A stretch of DNA of 40,417 nucleotides, from the NCBI GenBank assembly GCA_035528575.1, contig DATKYK010000022.1, forward strand, positions 1-40,417, in the 5' to 3' direction. The position numbers and the translations under genes are program-made. The notes under the pieces were generated by a model. That model searched no databases. It saw nothing but the letters and a program-made list of their open reading frames with translations, and had not been told where the DNA came from. The stretch's first letter is position 1; each line of letters begins with the position of its first letter. Shown here piece by piece: positions 1 to 8,455 of the stretch. The stretch is from Dehalococcoidia bacterium (GTDB lineage: Bacteria > Chloroflexota > Dehalococcoidia > E44-bin15).

Positions 1-2
1 CC

Positions 3-1766
3 ATCGATCCCGCTGAAGTACGTGCCAGCAGCTTTCACTTCACCGTGACGGCCGACATGCGCGGCATCCACACGGCCTTCGGGAAACTATGCGACTCGAT
101 TAACAGCGAGGTCGGTGGGCCCGGCGCATTCCACGTCTCCGCAGGGGATATCGATTCAACCATCCCGGAGAACCGCGCTGTAATCGATACCAAGTTTGGG
201 TCGTCGGCAATCTGGTACCCCCTCATCGGAAACCACGAAGCGGAAACCGGGGCAGACATGCAGTGGCTTCGGGAGGAATATGACAACGGCAACAGCCTGA
301 GGACGCCGCTGAAGAACTACACCAACCAGGACGGCCCAACGGGTACAGTGCGGGTGAATTATTCCTGGGACCACGAGAACGCCCACTTCATCGCGCTGAA
401 CGAGTATTGGAATGGCGGCACCAGCGAGGGCAGCGGAACGAGTCTCTCGGGCAGTGACACGGCCACCGACGGCGACATCGTACCGGAGCTGTACGACTGG
501 CTGGCAGCGGACCTGGCGGCTAACACCAAGCCGTTCGTCTTCGTCTTCGGCCACGAGCCGGCCTTTCCTTACACTCGTCACGTTGGCGACAGCCTGGACA
601 AGTACGAGACCCACCGGGACGACTTCTGGGCCCTTTTGGAGTGTGCGGGCGTTGACGCATACTTCAACGGTCATACACACTACTACTCCAAGCACCAGGG
701 CGACAAGAACCATGTCGGCAACGTCTGGCAGCTCGATGTCGGTAATGCCGGTTGGGACCTTGGCGACGGCTTGACCTACTTCGATGTCGTCGTGGGCGAT
801 GACCAGGCGACTGTCAACGTGTACCGTGGGACCGGGACGTCATTCAGCCTGGCCGATTCGGTCTCCCTCCCTGCATCAATAGATTGTTTGCAGGTTGATG
901 GAGAGGGGTTGGCCGATGGCACCCCTATTCCTAGCTGGAACTTGACATATTTCGGCATTTCACCGGTTGCAACTGTTACTGCAACTGACACTCCAGCTGG
1001 TATTCATTCGGGCGATCGTGGCGTGCGGGTCAACGGTGACAACCCTGCAGGCATAGAACTCGACAATGTTGCCAAAGGGATTATAACGGCGGACTACTGG
1101 CATTACCCCAAACCAGGTCCTGACACCAACTCTGTCTTTCGGTTTTTTGGAGGCTCATGGAACGGTAGCTCCGAATCTATCTGGGACTATTTTTACGTAA
1201 CTAAGAACGATCAGGACAAGTGGCTGGTTGACCCTGGGGCGCATTATGTGGGCGACTACTCAGGTAGTTACACTCATTTCGTGATTACAATCGACACCTG
1301 CACCGGTCTGTTCGACCTCTCCATTGACGAGCAGCACGTATACCATGGCCTGGTGCAGTATGCCGATAGGATTTGGACCTCTGGGATTCGTTATGTCACT
1401 ATCAATAGCGGCCGCGATGGAGCCGGTACCGACAGCTATTTTGACGACCTCTTGATCACCGCTACTGCTACATCTACTTCCACGCCTACACCGACACCTA
1501 CGCCTCCTGCTCCCTCCTGCTTCATCGCCACCGCTGCCTACGGCACAGCGACAGCAGAGGAAATCGACACCCTCAGAGCTTTCAGGGACGACGTGTTGCT
1601 GGAAAGCACATTGGGCTCTCAACTTGTGGAGTGGTACTACCAGACCAGCCCGCCGGTGGCGGACTTCATATCGGAGCATCAGCCGTTAAGGACTTTGGTG
1701 AGGGAGCTACTTGTTGACCCCGTTGTTTCGCTAGTTGAAGCTACGGAGAATCTCTGGCGAAATTAA
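3..1766 (+). CDS. Secreted metallophosphoesterase with CFI-box C-terminal sorting domain, 5' end cut by window
   Basis: The frame is open to the left edge, so the true start lies outside the window; the GTG at 45 is internal. Calcineurin-like phosphoesterase motifs follow in order, numbered from that GTG: a metal-site Asp near the start in TADMRG, then SAGDID, then IGNHE, GHEPAFP and NGHTHYY. This supports a dimetal phosphatase/phosphodiesterase of the purple-acid-phosphatase type. Roughly residues 285-475 form a lectin/LamG-like beta-rich region (inference). A Thr/Pro-rich linker then leads to CFIATAAYGT and a conserved tail with YYQTSPPVADFI, the hallmark of the CFI-box-CTERM domain found on exported proteins. 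It probably acts at the cell surface; the natural substrate is unknown. No terminator is seen after it. Confidence 0.85.
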   Translation: MDPAEVRASSFHFTVTADMRGIHTAFGKLCDSINSEVGGPGAFHVSAGDIDSTIPENRAVIDTKFGSSAIWYPLIGNHEAETGADMQWLREEYDNGNSLRTPLKNYTNQDGPTGTVRVNYSWDHENAHFIALNEYWNGGTSEGSGTSLSGSDTATDGDIVPELYDWLAADLAANTKPFVFVFGHEPAFPYTRHVGDSLDKYETHRDDFWALLECAGVDAYFNGHTHYYSKHQGDKNHVGNVWQLDVGNAGWDLGDGLTYFDVVVGDDQATVNVYRGTGTSFSLADSVSLPASIDCLQVDGEGLADGTPIPSWNLTYFGISPVATVTATDTPAGIHSGDRGVRVNGDNPAGIELDNVAKGIITADYWHYPKPGPDTNSVFRFFGGSWNGSSESIWDYFYVTKNDQDKWLVDPGAHYVGDYSGSYTHFVITIDTCTGLFDLSIDEQHVYHGLVQYADRIWTSGIRYVTINSGRDGAGTDSYFDDLLITATATSTSTPTPTPTPPAPSCFIATAAYGTATAEEIDTLRAFRDDVLLESTLGSQLVEWYYQTSPPVADFISEHQPLRTLVRELLVDPVVSLVEATENLWRN

Positions 1767-1805
1767 AGCACCAGCCTTACACGCTGCACAAATAGAGGGG
1801 CAACA

Positions 1806-1988
1806 GTGAAAGTGACTATTGAAGAGGAGAAAGTAGGGAAAAAGCTAGGCAGTACGAAGGTTGATTCCCATTGTGAGGGATTCTATTCCGGCAACGGTTG
1901 CAACCGTCACCCTGATTGTCTCACTTGCCCCTTCCCCGATTGCCAGGCTGGATACAAGCAGATGAAAGTGGAGCGCAGCAATGGCTAG
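1806..1988 (+). CDS. Small cysteine-rich protein, 60 aa, unrecognised
   Basis: GTG start preceded by a GAGGGG Shine-Dalgarno about 6 nt upstream, and 39 nt after the phosphoesterase stop, so it may be co-transcribed. The protein has five cysteines in the middle and C-terminal part with the spacing C-x8-C-x5-C-x2-C-x4-C, in the segment containing DCLTCPFPDC. This could be a zinc- or iron-sulfur-binding knuckle. I do not recognise the family. It is short, but the ribosome-binding site and the clustered cysteines argue that it is real. The intergenic DNA from 1989 to 2236 holds a direct-repeat copy and a promoter, listed separately. Confidence 0.5.
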   Translation: MKVTIEEEKVGKKLGSTKVDSHCEGFYSGNGCNRHPDCLTCPFPDCQAGYKQMKVERSNG

Positions 1989-2096
1989 GCCGAAGCGATG
2001 GATAGGGGTTAACGATAATATGTGGGAGTATAACCAACAGGATACCGTCGCTTATTTCACCCCAATAGCGCCTTATAAAAACTCAAGCTACCACTA

Positions 2097-2149
2097 AAGC
2101 TGACAGAGCAAGTATATCGCTGCACCATCTCTAGGCTTTCCCATCTGCT
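2097..2149 (+). repeat. Direct repeat copy A (53 nt)
   Basis: About 41 of 53 bases match the segment 4401-4453 in the same orientation by my hand alignment. Shared blocks include GTATATCGC, ATCTCT and CTTTCCC. The two copies bracket the secreted-protein gene at 2237-4210. The function is unknown; it could be the ends of a mobile or duplicated unit, or a conserved RNA element. Confidence 0.5.
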
Positions 2150-2176
2150 ACCCAACCCTTCCTAACTCTACAAATG

Positions 2177-2205
2177 TTGACAACAAACCCCATTTATGCT
2201 ATACA
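2177..2205 (+). promoter_or_regulatory. Sigma70-type promoter
   Basis: Perfect -35 TTGACA at 2177-2182, a 17-nt spacer and a -10 TATACA at 2200-2205. The expected transcription start is near 2212, leaving a ~25-nt leader that contains the AAAGGAG ribosome-binding site of the gene starting at 2237. The upstream in-frame ATG at 2174 lies before the promoter and cannot be the start. Confidence 0.65.
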
Positions 2206-2236
2206 TGGCCTACTAAAGAAACAAAAGGAGAGTCAA

Positions 2237-4210
2237 ATGACTAAAAGGGGGAAAATCCTGCTTGTCCTAGTTAGCTTGGCAGTGGTTCTGGTCATAGCAG
2301 GCGTTACCAGCACCGTGACGCACGCTGCCACAGAAACCCTAGTCTTAACCAGGGCATGGTGTGGAAACACTTCGGTACTGCCTCCTACCCTCAACGATTT
2401 GAACATTGGTACGGAGATATCGGAGATATATAAAGCGAACTTATTATCTTCTAATGATGTATGGGATGATTGTTCGCACACCTGGGAAGAAGCCGCTTAT
2501 GATTTTCATAGATTTGAGTTCAAAATAGAGGACACTAGTACATGTTGTACCCAGCTTAATGTGTTACACGAAGGGTGTGGGCATTTTACATCGGATTCGG
2601 AGGCAAATGGGCATTTCCTTTGTATATGGAATTACGCCAATCCAGGATGGGAATTTGTAGACGGAACTACTAACGGGAACTGTGATCAAACACTAACGGG
2701 CACATTTACCACTAACTGGTCCAATTATATTCAAGGTGGATATGTATATCTATTAGCAATAACTCAAGATAAAGGTTGGTCCTGCCCTTTCCTTTATACC
2801 TGGAACGGAACTACCTATCAACTTATAGGCGATATGTATGGTGGTGCCGGGCTGGGCTATAATCCTACACCAGGGAGAGACAAAGATTATATTAACGTTG
2901 ATGGCTCTAAACTGATACCAGTCAATGGTACCTACCGCCTGGAGATCGCAGTGGACCAAAATGAAATAACATATCTGGATGAGGTCAGATTGATAGCTGT
3001 CGATCACTCACCCGATATAGAGATTTACTCACCAGCGCCACCAGCATTTTGGATTAATGAGATTCCTCCATTCGAGATAGATACGATAAAGGATCCTGTA
3101 ACCCCGGTCTCGGCAACAGACGGGGATGGCAGGGATATTCTGCCAGCTATCTCAGAAATAGACAGGGAGTGTACCGAGGCACATCTGTTCTCTTTTGATA
3201 CCATAACGCTAGACTTTGGAAATCTAAGCGAAGCAGAACAAATAAAGCTGTTATACAGCGCCTGGATGGACTTGGGAGGTGAACCTGAGTGGACCGTGAG
3301 ACGAGAATTTGTTGCATCGCACCCCGGTGAACCACTGATTGGCAACTCCTATGCTGAGGTGATAAATGAGGATGGAGAGTGGGAGAGGATTTCCGACTTC
3401 CGCACACTATCAATGTCGAAACCGAGGACGTGGGTCGTGGACATCACCAACTGGTTTAAGACAGACGACTATAGAGTTAGGCTAAATATTTTCACTAAGA
3501 CACATTTCGATTATATAGCTGTTGATACCTCACAGGATGAGGAGGTCTCAGTTACCGAGCTCGCCCCCATTTCAGCAGACTTATACTGGAAAGGCGTTTC
3601 CATACAAACTTCTCCCGATGGGAAAGAGCCGGTCATGGCTAGCTATTACGATACCACGGAAGATTTAACCGGTTTCGGTGTGTTCGAGGGTAAGTTCACC
3701 AGGTATGGGGATGTCCTCCCATTATTAACCCAGGTTGATGACAGGTTTGTTATTATGCATGCTGGCGATAGCATCTCTATCAACTTCAATGAACTACCTA
3801 TTCCCGAGGGGATGGAAAGGGACTATTATGTGGTTTGCGATGGATATTATAAGACGGATGCTGTGCGGAAATGGTTGGGCCAGGATGTAAGCAGTGTGGA
3901 ACCACTGCCGTTCCATGCTATGTCTGCTTATCCCTACCCAGAAAGCGAAAGCTACCCCTATAATGCTAAAAATATGGCATACCTTGATGAGTATAACACA
4001 AGGGAATTTAGGGCATCGCTGTCTGGTGAATCAGGGCACCATACCATTTATTCCGATTATGCCGAGGTGGAATTCACCCCTTGCGTGGTGGGTGGCGATG
4101 TCCTCTCCATAAACAAAGTTGCTGTCCTGGCGCCGCTGGTCGGCTTTTTAGTATTCTTAATCTTGGTTGTTGGTGGTTTCCTGGGTTTAAGAAGACTCAA
4201 GGCCCGGTAG
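2237..4210 (+). CDS. Secreted, C-terminally membrane-anchored protein, 657 aa, unknown function
   Basis: I chose the start at 2237 because it has AAAGGAG 6-8 nt upstream and sits downstream of a strong promoter; it also gives a clean signal peptide (MTKRGKILL followed by a hydrophobic run ending in THAA). An extracellular region follows, including a Cys-rich part and a CPFLYTWNGTTYQLIGD segment that leads into beta-rich sequence. The C-terminus carries VGGDV, then NKVAVLAP, a transmembrane helix and a basic end (RRLKAR). That three-part tail is shared with the protein encoded at 4564-5430. It probably sits on the outer face of the membrane. I do not recognise an enzymatic domain. The gene is flanked by two 53-nt direct repeats. 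Confidence 0.8.
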   Translation: MTKRGKILLVLVSLAVVLVIAGVTSTVTHAATETLVLTRAWCGNTSVLPPTLNDLNIGTEISEIYKANLLSSNDVWDDCSHTWEEAAYDFHRFEFKIEDTSTCCTQLNVLHEGCGHFTSDSEANGHFLCIWNYANPGWEFVDGTTNGNCDQTLTGTFTTNWSNYIQGGYVYLLAITQDKGWSCPFLYTWNGTTYQLIGDMYGGAGLGYNPTPGRDKDYINVDGSKLIPVNGTYRLEIAVDQNEITYLDEVRLIAVDHSPDIEIYSPAPPAFWINEIPPFEIDTIKDPVTPVSATDGDGRDILPAISEIDRECTEAHLFSFDTITLDFGNLSEAEQIKLLYSAWMDLGGEPEWTVRREFVASHPGEPLIGNSYAEVINEDGEWERISDFRTLSMSKPRTWVVDITNWFKTDDYRVRLNIFTKTHFDYIAVDTSQDEEVSVTELAPISADLYWKGVSIQTSPDGKEPVMASYYDTTEDLTGFGVFEGKFTRYGDVLPLLTQVDDRFVIMHAGDSISINFNELPIPEGMERDYYVVCDGYYKTDAVRKWLGQDVSSVEPLPFHAMSAYPYPESESYPYNAKNMAYLDEYNTREFRASLSGESGHHTIYSDYAEVEFTPCVVGGDVLSINKVAVLAPLVGFLVFLILVVGGFLGLRRLKAR

Positions 4211-4400
4211 GTTATCCAAAAGCGAACCGAGGGCGTTTAGCTACATAGCCCTGGTGATGCTTACCTTGGCATTACCAGGGCTTGATTTATGACGCCGCTT
4301 TCCCTTGCGGCAGGTGTTTTGGCCCACCTGTTCCGCAGTAGGACTACGTCAACCTAGTGTTCACCACAGTGACGGCTTAAGGAACTTCGGGCTGTCGCTG

Positions 4401-4453
4401 AAGCTAACTGTGTGAGTATATCGCCGGATCATCTCTGAGCTTTCCCGTCTGCC
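4401..4453 (+). repeat. Direct repeat copy B (53 nt)
   Basis: Second copy of the element at 2097-2149, about 77% identical, lying ~190 nt after the stop of the secreted-protein gene. The rest of 4211-4563 holds no gene that I can support; it contains this repeat and the terminator hairpin that follows. Confidence 0.5.
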
Positions 4454-4496
4454 TAATGGCTTAGTTCCCCTGTGCCATACAATTTGATAATCAGAT

Positions 4497-4538
4497 AATC
4501 AAAGGCAAGCCCGAAAAGAGCTTGCCTTTGATTTTTTT
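4497..4538 (+). terminator. Rho-independent terminator
   Basis: Perfect 14-bp stem: AATCAAAGGCAAGC at 4497-4510 pairs with 4520-4533. The loop has 9 nt, and seven T follow on the plus strand. It lies between the convergent genes ending at 4210 (+) and 4564 (-). The T-tract favours termination of plus-strand transcripts; on the minus strand the downstream tract is weaker. Confidence 0.85.
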
Positions 4539-4563
4539 ATAAACTTTTTCTATGAACTAACTC

Positions 4564-5430
4564 TTATGCGCTAATCCTGCGTCGTATAAAGAGTGTTCCA
4601 CCAACTATGATAGCTGCCGTTAGAGCAAGCCAAGGCGCCAGGATAACATATTCATTCACCGGGTAGACTTCTCCGCCTACAGGTACCCTACACTCATCCG
4701 CTGCCAACGCACCCATATCTGCTCCTGGGGGACCTTGAAAGGAATTTATGACACCACCATTGTTTGGATTAACCTCCCATATATGCGAAACATTCCCAAT
4801 AAACAGGGTGTTCCTATGAAAAGAGAAGCCCAAACCGAATATTGTAGCCCCGCCGGGAGAGGAAAACGAGTTTAGCATTGTCCCATCTTGAGTGTCTAGT
4901 TCATATATTGTATTCGTGTCTGTAAAGAAGACGGTGTTCCTCGTCCCGGCAAAAGAGCCTCCTCCGTGCAGATCTAAAACGACGGGATCATTGAGGGTAG
5001 TAATAAGCGCCCCGGTGTCTGGATTCAAGACATAAATCTCGTCGGTGCTATTATCCAAGGCAAATAGCCTGTAACAGGAAAACCCCAAGGCGGCAATATC
5101 ACCGGCAAATGCCGGTCCTGTAAAAGAGTTAATCAAAGAGCCATCTAAAGGATCTATTTCGTATATAGTCTGTGGTGTCCCGCCTGTACCGGAAGTAAAA
5201 AACATTCTCCCATTACCATAGGCTAGACCTTCGCTACGATCGGTAACCGATGGTGTGGTGAAAGTATTCAGCACATTACCTGTTGATGGGTCCAGCTCAT
5301 GGATTTCTTGAGAGGCACTATCAACTATAAATAGTTTTCCCTGTGCAGCGAGTGCAGGTGAATTCATAGGCATTAAGAAGAGAAGTGACAAAACCACCGT
5401 TAAGCACATAAGCCTGAATACTTTAGTCAT
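4564..5430 (-). CDS. Secreted beta-propeller-like protein with C-terminal membrane anchor, 288 aa
   Basis: The frame opens at 5448, but that upstream ATG overlaps GGGGGAGG, which is the ribosome-binding site for the second ATG (MTKVFRLM). The start is therefore placed at 5430. A signal peptide ends near ALAAQ. The body has about five repeats of a pattern like LFIVDS..IYELDP.TG..LNSF, typical of PQQ/NHL/YncE-type propeller blades, so it probably binds ligand or polysaccharide outside the cell; no catalytic motif is seen. The C-terminus reads PVGGEVYPVNEYVILAP, then a transmembrane helix and RRRISA, the same anchor style as the gene at 2237. Upstream to 5828 there is no supportable gene, only a palindrome and the next operon's promoter. 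Confidence 0.8.
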   Translation of the reverse strand: MTKVFRLMCLTVVLSLLFLMPMNSPALAAQGKLFIVDSASQEIHELDPSTGNVLNTFTTPSVTDRSEGLAYGNGRMFFTSGTGGTPQTIYEIDPLDGSLINSFTGPAFAGDIAALGFSCYRLFALDNSTDEIYVLNPDTGALITTLNDPVVLDLHGGGSFAGTRNTVFFTDTNTIYELDTQDGTMLNSFSSPGGATIFGLGFSFHRNTLFIGNVSHIWEVNPNNGGVINSFQGPPGADMGALAADECRVPVGGEVYPVNEYVILAPWLALTAAIIVGGTLFIRRRISA

Positions 5431-5722
5431 TTTCTTAGCCTCCCCCATTTAATCTTAAACCTTAGTTTGACTTTATATAAATACTAAAGTCCGTGGTTTG
5501 CTACTGCTAATTCATGTCCCCTTTATTAGTCCTTCCTACCTGTCAAATTGAAAATACCACTTTATTCGCATACAGTTATATCACTTATGCTGTTGCATAT
5601 AAATATCACTATTTATCGAATTTGTCAATGCATCAAATAGAGCCAATCTATGTCCCCCAGCCTCCCATCAGGACAGTTAACGGGGTATCCTGGACTAGAT
5701 AGGGCAGGCTGAACTACATAGT

Positions 5723-5752
5723 GTAGGCTGGCCGACGTCGGCCAGCGCCTAC
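5723..5752. promoter_or_regulatory. Inverted repeat, candidate operator
   Basis: A perfect 16-nt palindrome, TGGCCGACGTCGGCCA, at 5729-5744, extended by GTAGGC/GCCTAC arms with a 2-nt bulge. It ends 9 nt before the -35 box of the next operon. No T-tract follows, so a terminator is unlikely; a regulator site or a short dispersed palindrome are both possible. Confidence 0.45.
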
Positions 5753-5761
5753 CCGTCATGA

Positions 5762-5790
5762 TTGACTATGTGGCGCGAGGGCCTTAGAAT
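5762..5790 (+). promoter_or_regulatory. Sigma70-type promoter of the 2-oxoacid oxidoreductase operon
   Basis: -35 TTGACT at 5762-5767, a 17-nt spacer and -10 TAGAAT at 5785-5790, each matching 5 of 6 consensus bases. A start near 5797 would give a ~32-nt leader before the ferredoxin gene at 5829. Confidence 0.6.
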
Positions 5791-5828
5791 TGAAAGTTGT
5801 AATAAGGGCTTTTTAGCAGGCGGTTTTC

Positions 5829-6065
5829 ATGGGTTCGGGAAAGACAGAGACTAAGACAAAGGGATATATTGAAATTGACCAGGAGTTCTGCAAGGGATGC
5901 CAGATCTGCATGTCGTTCTGCCCCAAGGATGCGATTTGCCTTTCCGACAAATTGAATGCCAGTGGCTATTTGCCGGTCCGGTTCAATGAGGAGAGCGGGT
6001 GCACCGGCTGCGCCATCTGTGCTGTGGTATGTCCGGAAGTTGCGATAGAGGTCTACCGTGACTAA
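5829..6065 (+). CDS. 2-oxoacid:ferredoxin oxidoreductase, ferredoxin (delta) subunit
   Basis: A 78-residue protein with two 4Fe-4S motifs: CKGCQICMSFCP and CTGCAICAVVCP. It is the first gene of a four-gene operon with the alpha, beta and gamma subunits of a 2-oxoacid oxidoreductase. In this family the delta subunit passes electrons from the TPP-bound intermediate to free ferredoxin. The stop overlaps the next gene by 8 nt, implying translational coupling. The ribosome-binding site is weak (AGG about 8 nt upstream). Family assignment is firm; substrate is not deducible from this subunit. Confidence 0.9.
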   Translation: MGSGKTETKTKGYIEIDQEFCKGCQICMSFCPKDAICLSDKLNASGYLPVRFNEESGCTGCAICAVVCPEVAIEVYRD

Positions 6066-7134
6066 GGTTCTCATGAATGGTAACAGCACGATCGGAGAAG
6101 CAGCCATCCGGGCTGGCTGTCAGTGCTATTTCGGCTACCCCATTACCCCTCAGAATGAGCTGACCGAATATATGGCTACCCACCTGAGCAGAAGGAAGGG
6201 TTGCTCCTTTATTCAGGCAGAAAGTGAGATTGCTGCCATAAACATGGTCTACGGGGCCAGCGTGGCCGGGTCAAGAGCCATGACCTCCTCCTCCAGCCCC
6301 GGAATCAGCCTGAAGCAGGAGGGAATCTCCTATCTGGCAGCCTGCGAGCTTCCCGCGGTGATTGTCAATATGTCCAGAGGCGGGCCGGGGTTGGGAAGCA
6401 TATCCGCCTCTCAGTCGGACTATTTTCAGGCTACCCGCGGCGGAGGTCACGGTGACTACCGGACCATAGTTCTGGCCCCATCATCGGGGCAGGAGCTGGC
6501 AGACCTCACCCACCGCGCCTTTGACCTGGCCGATAAGTATCTGGTTCCGGTAATTGTCCTTGGAGATGGCATGCTGGGACAGATGATGGAGCCGGTAGAA
6601 TTCAAGCATGAAGCCCCCGATGAACTGCCGGTAAGAAGCAATGCAATGAGGGGGGCTAAAGGGCGACCGAGCAGGATTATCAAGACCTTCACCTCAAAGC
6701 CCGCCGAGCTGGAGGAGATAAACTGGAGTTTGTTCAGAAGATACCAATTGATCAGGAAAGAAGAAACCGCCTACGAGGCCTTTATGGTTGAAGATGCCAG
6801 GCTAGTAGTCGTTGCCTTCGGTATAGCAGCCCGGATCGCTAAAGGGGCGATCAAGAATGCAAGGTCAAATGGACTGAGAGTGGGAATGTTGAGGCCAATT
6901 ACCCTGTGGCCATTTCCTTCCCAAAAACTGAAAGATTTGTCTAAAAAGACAAAGGATTTTCTCGTCTTTGAGATGAACATGGGCCAGATGATAGAAGATG
7001 TGCAACTGGCACTGGAAGGCAAAGGAGCGGTCTACTTCTACGGGAGGCCGGGAGGCGTTATTCCCACCCCCACAGAGGTCTCCCGCGTAATCTCGCGCCA
7101 TTATTATCAGAAGGGTTTGAAGTCGGCAAAATGA
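6058..7134 (+). CDS. vorB: 2-oxoacid:ferredoxin oxidoreductase alpha subunit, VorB/KorA type
   Basis: 358 residues, the usual length for the family, with a GTG start overlapping the ferredoxin gene. The N-terminal pyrimidine-binding domain shows the family signatures YFGYPITPQNE, QAESEIAAINMVYGA and TSSSSPGISLKQEG, followed by MSRGGPGLGSI and SDYFQATRGGGHGDY. These most resemble the branched-chain 2-oxoisovalerate form (VorB) as I remember it; the 2-oxoglutarate form (Kor) is a close relative. With beta and gamma it oxidises a 2-oxoacid and CoA to acyl-CoA and CO2 with reduced ferredoxin in the cytoplasm. The 3' end overlaps the beta gene by 4 nt (ATGA). Confidence 0.9.
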   Translation: MTKVLMNGNSTIGEAAIRAGCQCYFGYPITPQNELTEYMATHLSRRKGCSFIQAESEIAAINMVYGASVAGSRAMTSSSSPGISLKQEGISYLAACELPAVIVNMSRGGPGLGSISASQSDYFQATRGGGHGDYRTIVLAPSSGQELADLTHRAFDLADKYLVPVIVLGDGMLGQMMEPVEFKHEAPDELPVRSNAMRGAKGRPSRIIKTFTSKPAELEEINWSLFRRYQLIRKEETAYEAFMVEDARLVVVAFGIAARIAKGAIKNARSNGLRVGMLRPITLWPFPSQKLKDLSKKTKDFLVFEMNMGQMIEDVQLALEGKGAVYFYGRPGGVIPTPTEVSRVISRHYYQKGLKSAK

Positions 7135-7886
7135 GAAAGGTATACACCCGACCCAGATCGTTAAAGAGGGTTCCTTTCCACTACTGTCCAGGATGTGGGC
7201 ATTCCATTGTCCACAGGGTTATGACCGAGCTCATTGACGAGATGCACCTGCAGGATAGGATCATCGGTATCCCCCCGCCCGGGTGCTCGGTCTTCGCCTA
7301 CCACTACTTCGATGTGGACATGGCAGAATCGGCCCATGGCAGAGGGGCGGCGGTGGCGACCGGCATAAAAAGGGCATATCCCGAGGTAATAGTGTTTACC
7401 TATCAGGGGGATGGCGATCTTGCCGCCATCGGCACCGCCGAGACCATACATGCCGCCAACAGGGGAGAGAGGATAACCGCCATCTTCATCAACAACGCCG
7501 TATACGGAATGACCGGTGGGCAGATGGCCCCAACCACCCTTTCAGGGCAGGTGACCACTACCACCCCTTACGGACGGGATGTAAACCTTGAAGGATATCC
7601 GGTAAAAATGAGCGAAATGGTGGCTCTGGTCAGGGGTGCGGTGTATATCGAGCGGACTGCGGTGAACTCCCCGGTCAACATTAGAAAGACCAAGAAGGCT
7701 ATCCGAAAGGCGCTCCAGTCCCAGATCGACGGTCTCGGCTTCTCCCTGGTGGAAATACTCTCCCCGTGTCCCACTAACTGGAGGATGACCCCGTTAGAAT
7801 CGTGGCAGTGGATCGACAAAGAGATGACGAAGGAGTTCCCTCTGGGGGTAATCAAGGACATAACTGGAAAAACCGATGCTGATTAA
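7131..7886 (+). CDS. 2-oxoacid:ferredoxin oxidoreductase beta subunit (TPP-binding)
   Basis: 251 residues. YCPGCGHSI near the N-terminus and PPPGC provide the conserved cysteines of this subunit. The thiamine-pyrophosphate motif starts at GDGDLAAIGTAETIHAA and closes with INNAVYGMTGGQ. This is the subunit that holds TPP with magnesium. Overlaps of 4 nt with alpha and 11 nt with gamma show tight operon packing. It acts with its neighbours on branched-chain 2-oxoacids or 2-oxoglutarate; sequence reading alone does not separate the two. Confidence 0.92.
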   Translation: MRKVYTRPRSLKRVPFHYCPGCGHSIVHRVMTELIDEMHLQDRIIGIPPPGCSVFAYHYFDVDMAESAHGRGAAVATGIKRAYPEVIVFTYQGDGDLAAIGTAETIHAANRGERITAIFINNAVYGMTGGQMAPTTLSGQVTTTTPYGRDVNLEGYPVKMSEMVALVRGAVYIERTAVNSPVNIRKTKKAIRKALQSQIDGLGFSLVEILSPCPTNWRMTPLESWQWIDKEMTKEFPLGVIKDITGKTDAD

Positions 7887-8406
7887 GACAGTATTTGCCG
7901 GTTTTGGAGGTCAGGGTGTTCTATCCATGGGGCTCAATCTGGCCCAGGCAGCAATGCTAGAGGGAAAGAACGTAACCTATTTACCCTCCTACGGCGCCGA
8001 GGTCCGCGGGGGCACCGCCAACTGCACGGTTGCGGTATCAGACGAAGAGATTGCATCTCCGGTTGCCTCCTCTCCGGACTTCATTGTCGCCATGAACCAG
8101 CCCTCCCTGGTCAGATTTCAAAACCAGATTCAATCGGGCGGTGTGCTGTTTATTAATTCCTCTCTGATTGACGCTGAAATCTCAAGGGGTGATATTGAAA
8201 TTGTCAGAGTGCCGGCAAACAGTATTGCTGAAGAACTGGGCAGCCCTAAATCAGCTAACATGGTGATGCTGGGAGCATTTACCAAGAAAAGCAATCTGGT
8301 TTCCGTTTCGAGCGTAATTGAAGAGCTAAAAAGCACCTTGAAGAAAAAACAGAAACTGATCGCAATCAACAAAAAGGCTCTGATGGCAGGATATGATCTG
8401 GTCTAA
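7876..8406 (+). CDS. 2-oxoacid:ferredoxin oxidoreductase gamma subunit
   Basis: 176 residues, with the gamma-domain hallmarks GFGGQGVLSMG at the N-terminus and YGAEVRGGTANC. It completes the delta-alpha-beta-gamma set of one enzyme, in the order 5829-8406 on one strand. In the family this domain contributes to CoA binding and to holding the TPP subunits together. No terminator is obvious; the following 370 nt carry a dispersed repeat whose palindrome might slow transcription. Confidence 0.9.
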   Translation: MLIKTVFAGFGGQGVLSMGLNLAQAAMLEGKNVTYLPSYGAEVRGGTANCTVAVSDEEIASPVASSPDFIVAMNQPSLVRFQNQIQSGGVLFINSSLIDAEISRGDIEIVRVPANSIAEELGSPKSANMVMLGAFTKKSNLVSVSSVIEELKSTLKKKQKLIAINKKALMAGYDLV

Positions 8407-8455
8407 TGAGCGGTTAGCTAGATATGTATTGTTCGCAGGTCATTGCCCTAGCAAT

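Noticed and set aside
5514-5702. 62-codon plus-strand frame in the gap before the oxidoreductase operon
   Set aside because: No ribosome-binding site, AT-rich with unlikely composition, and no family resemblance.
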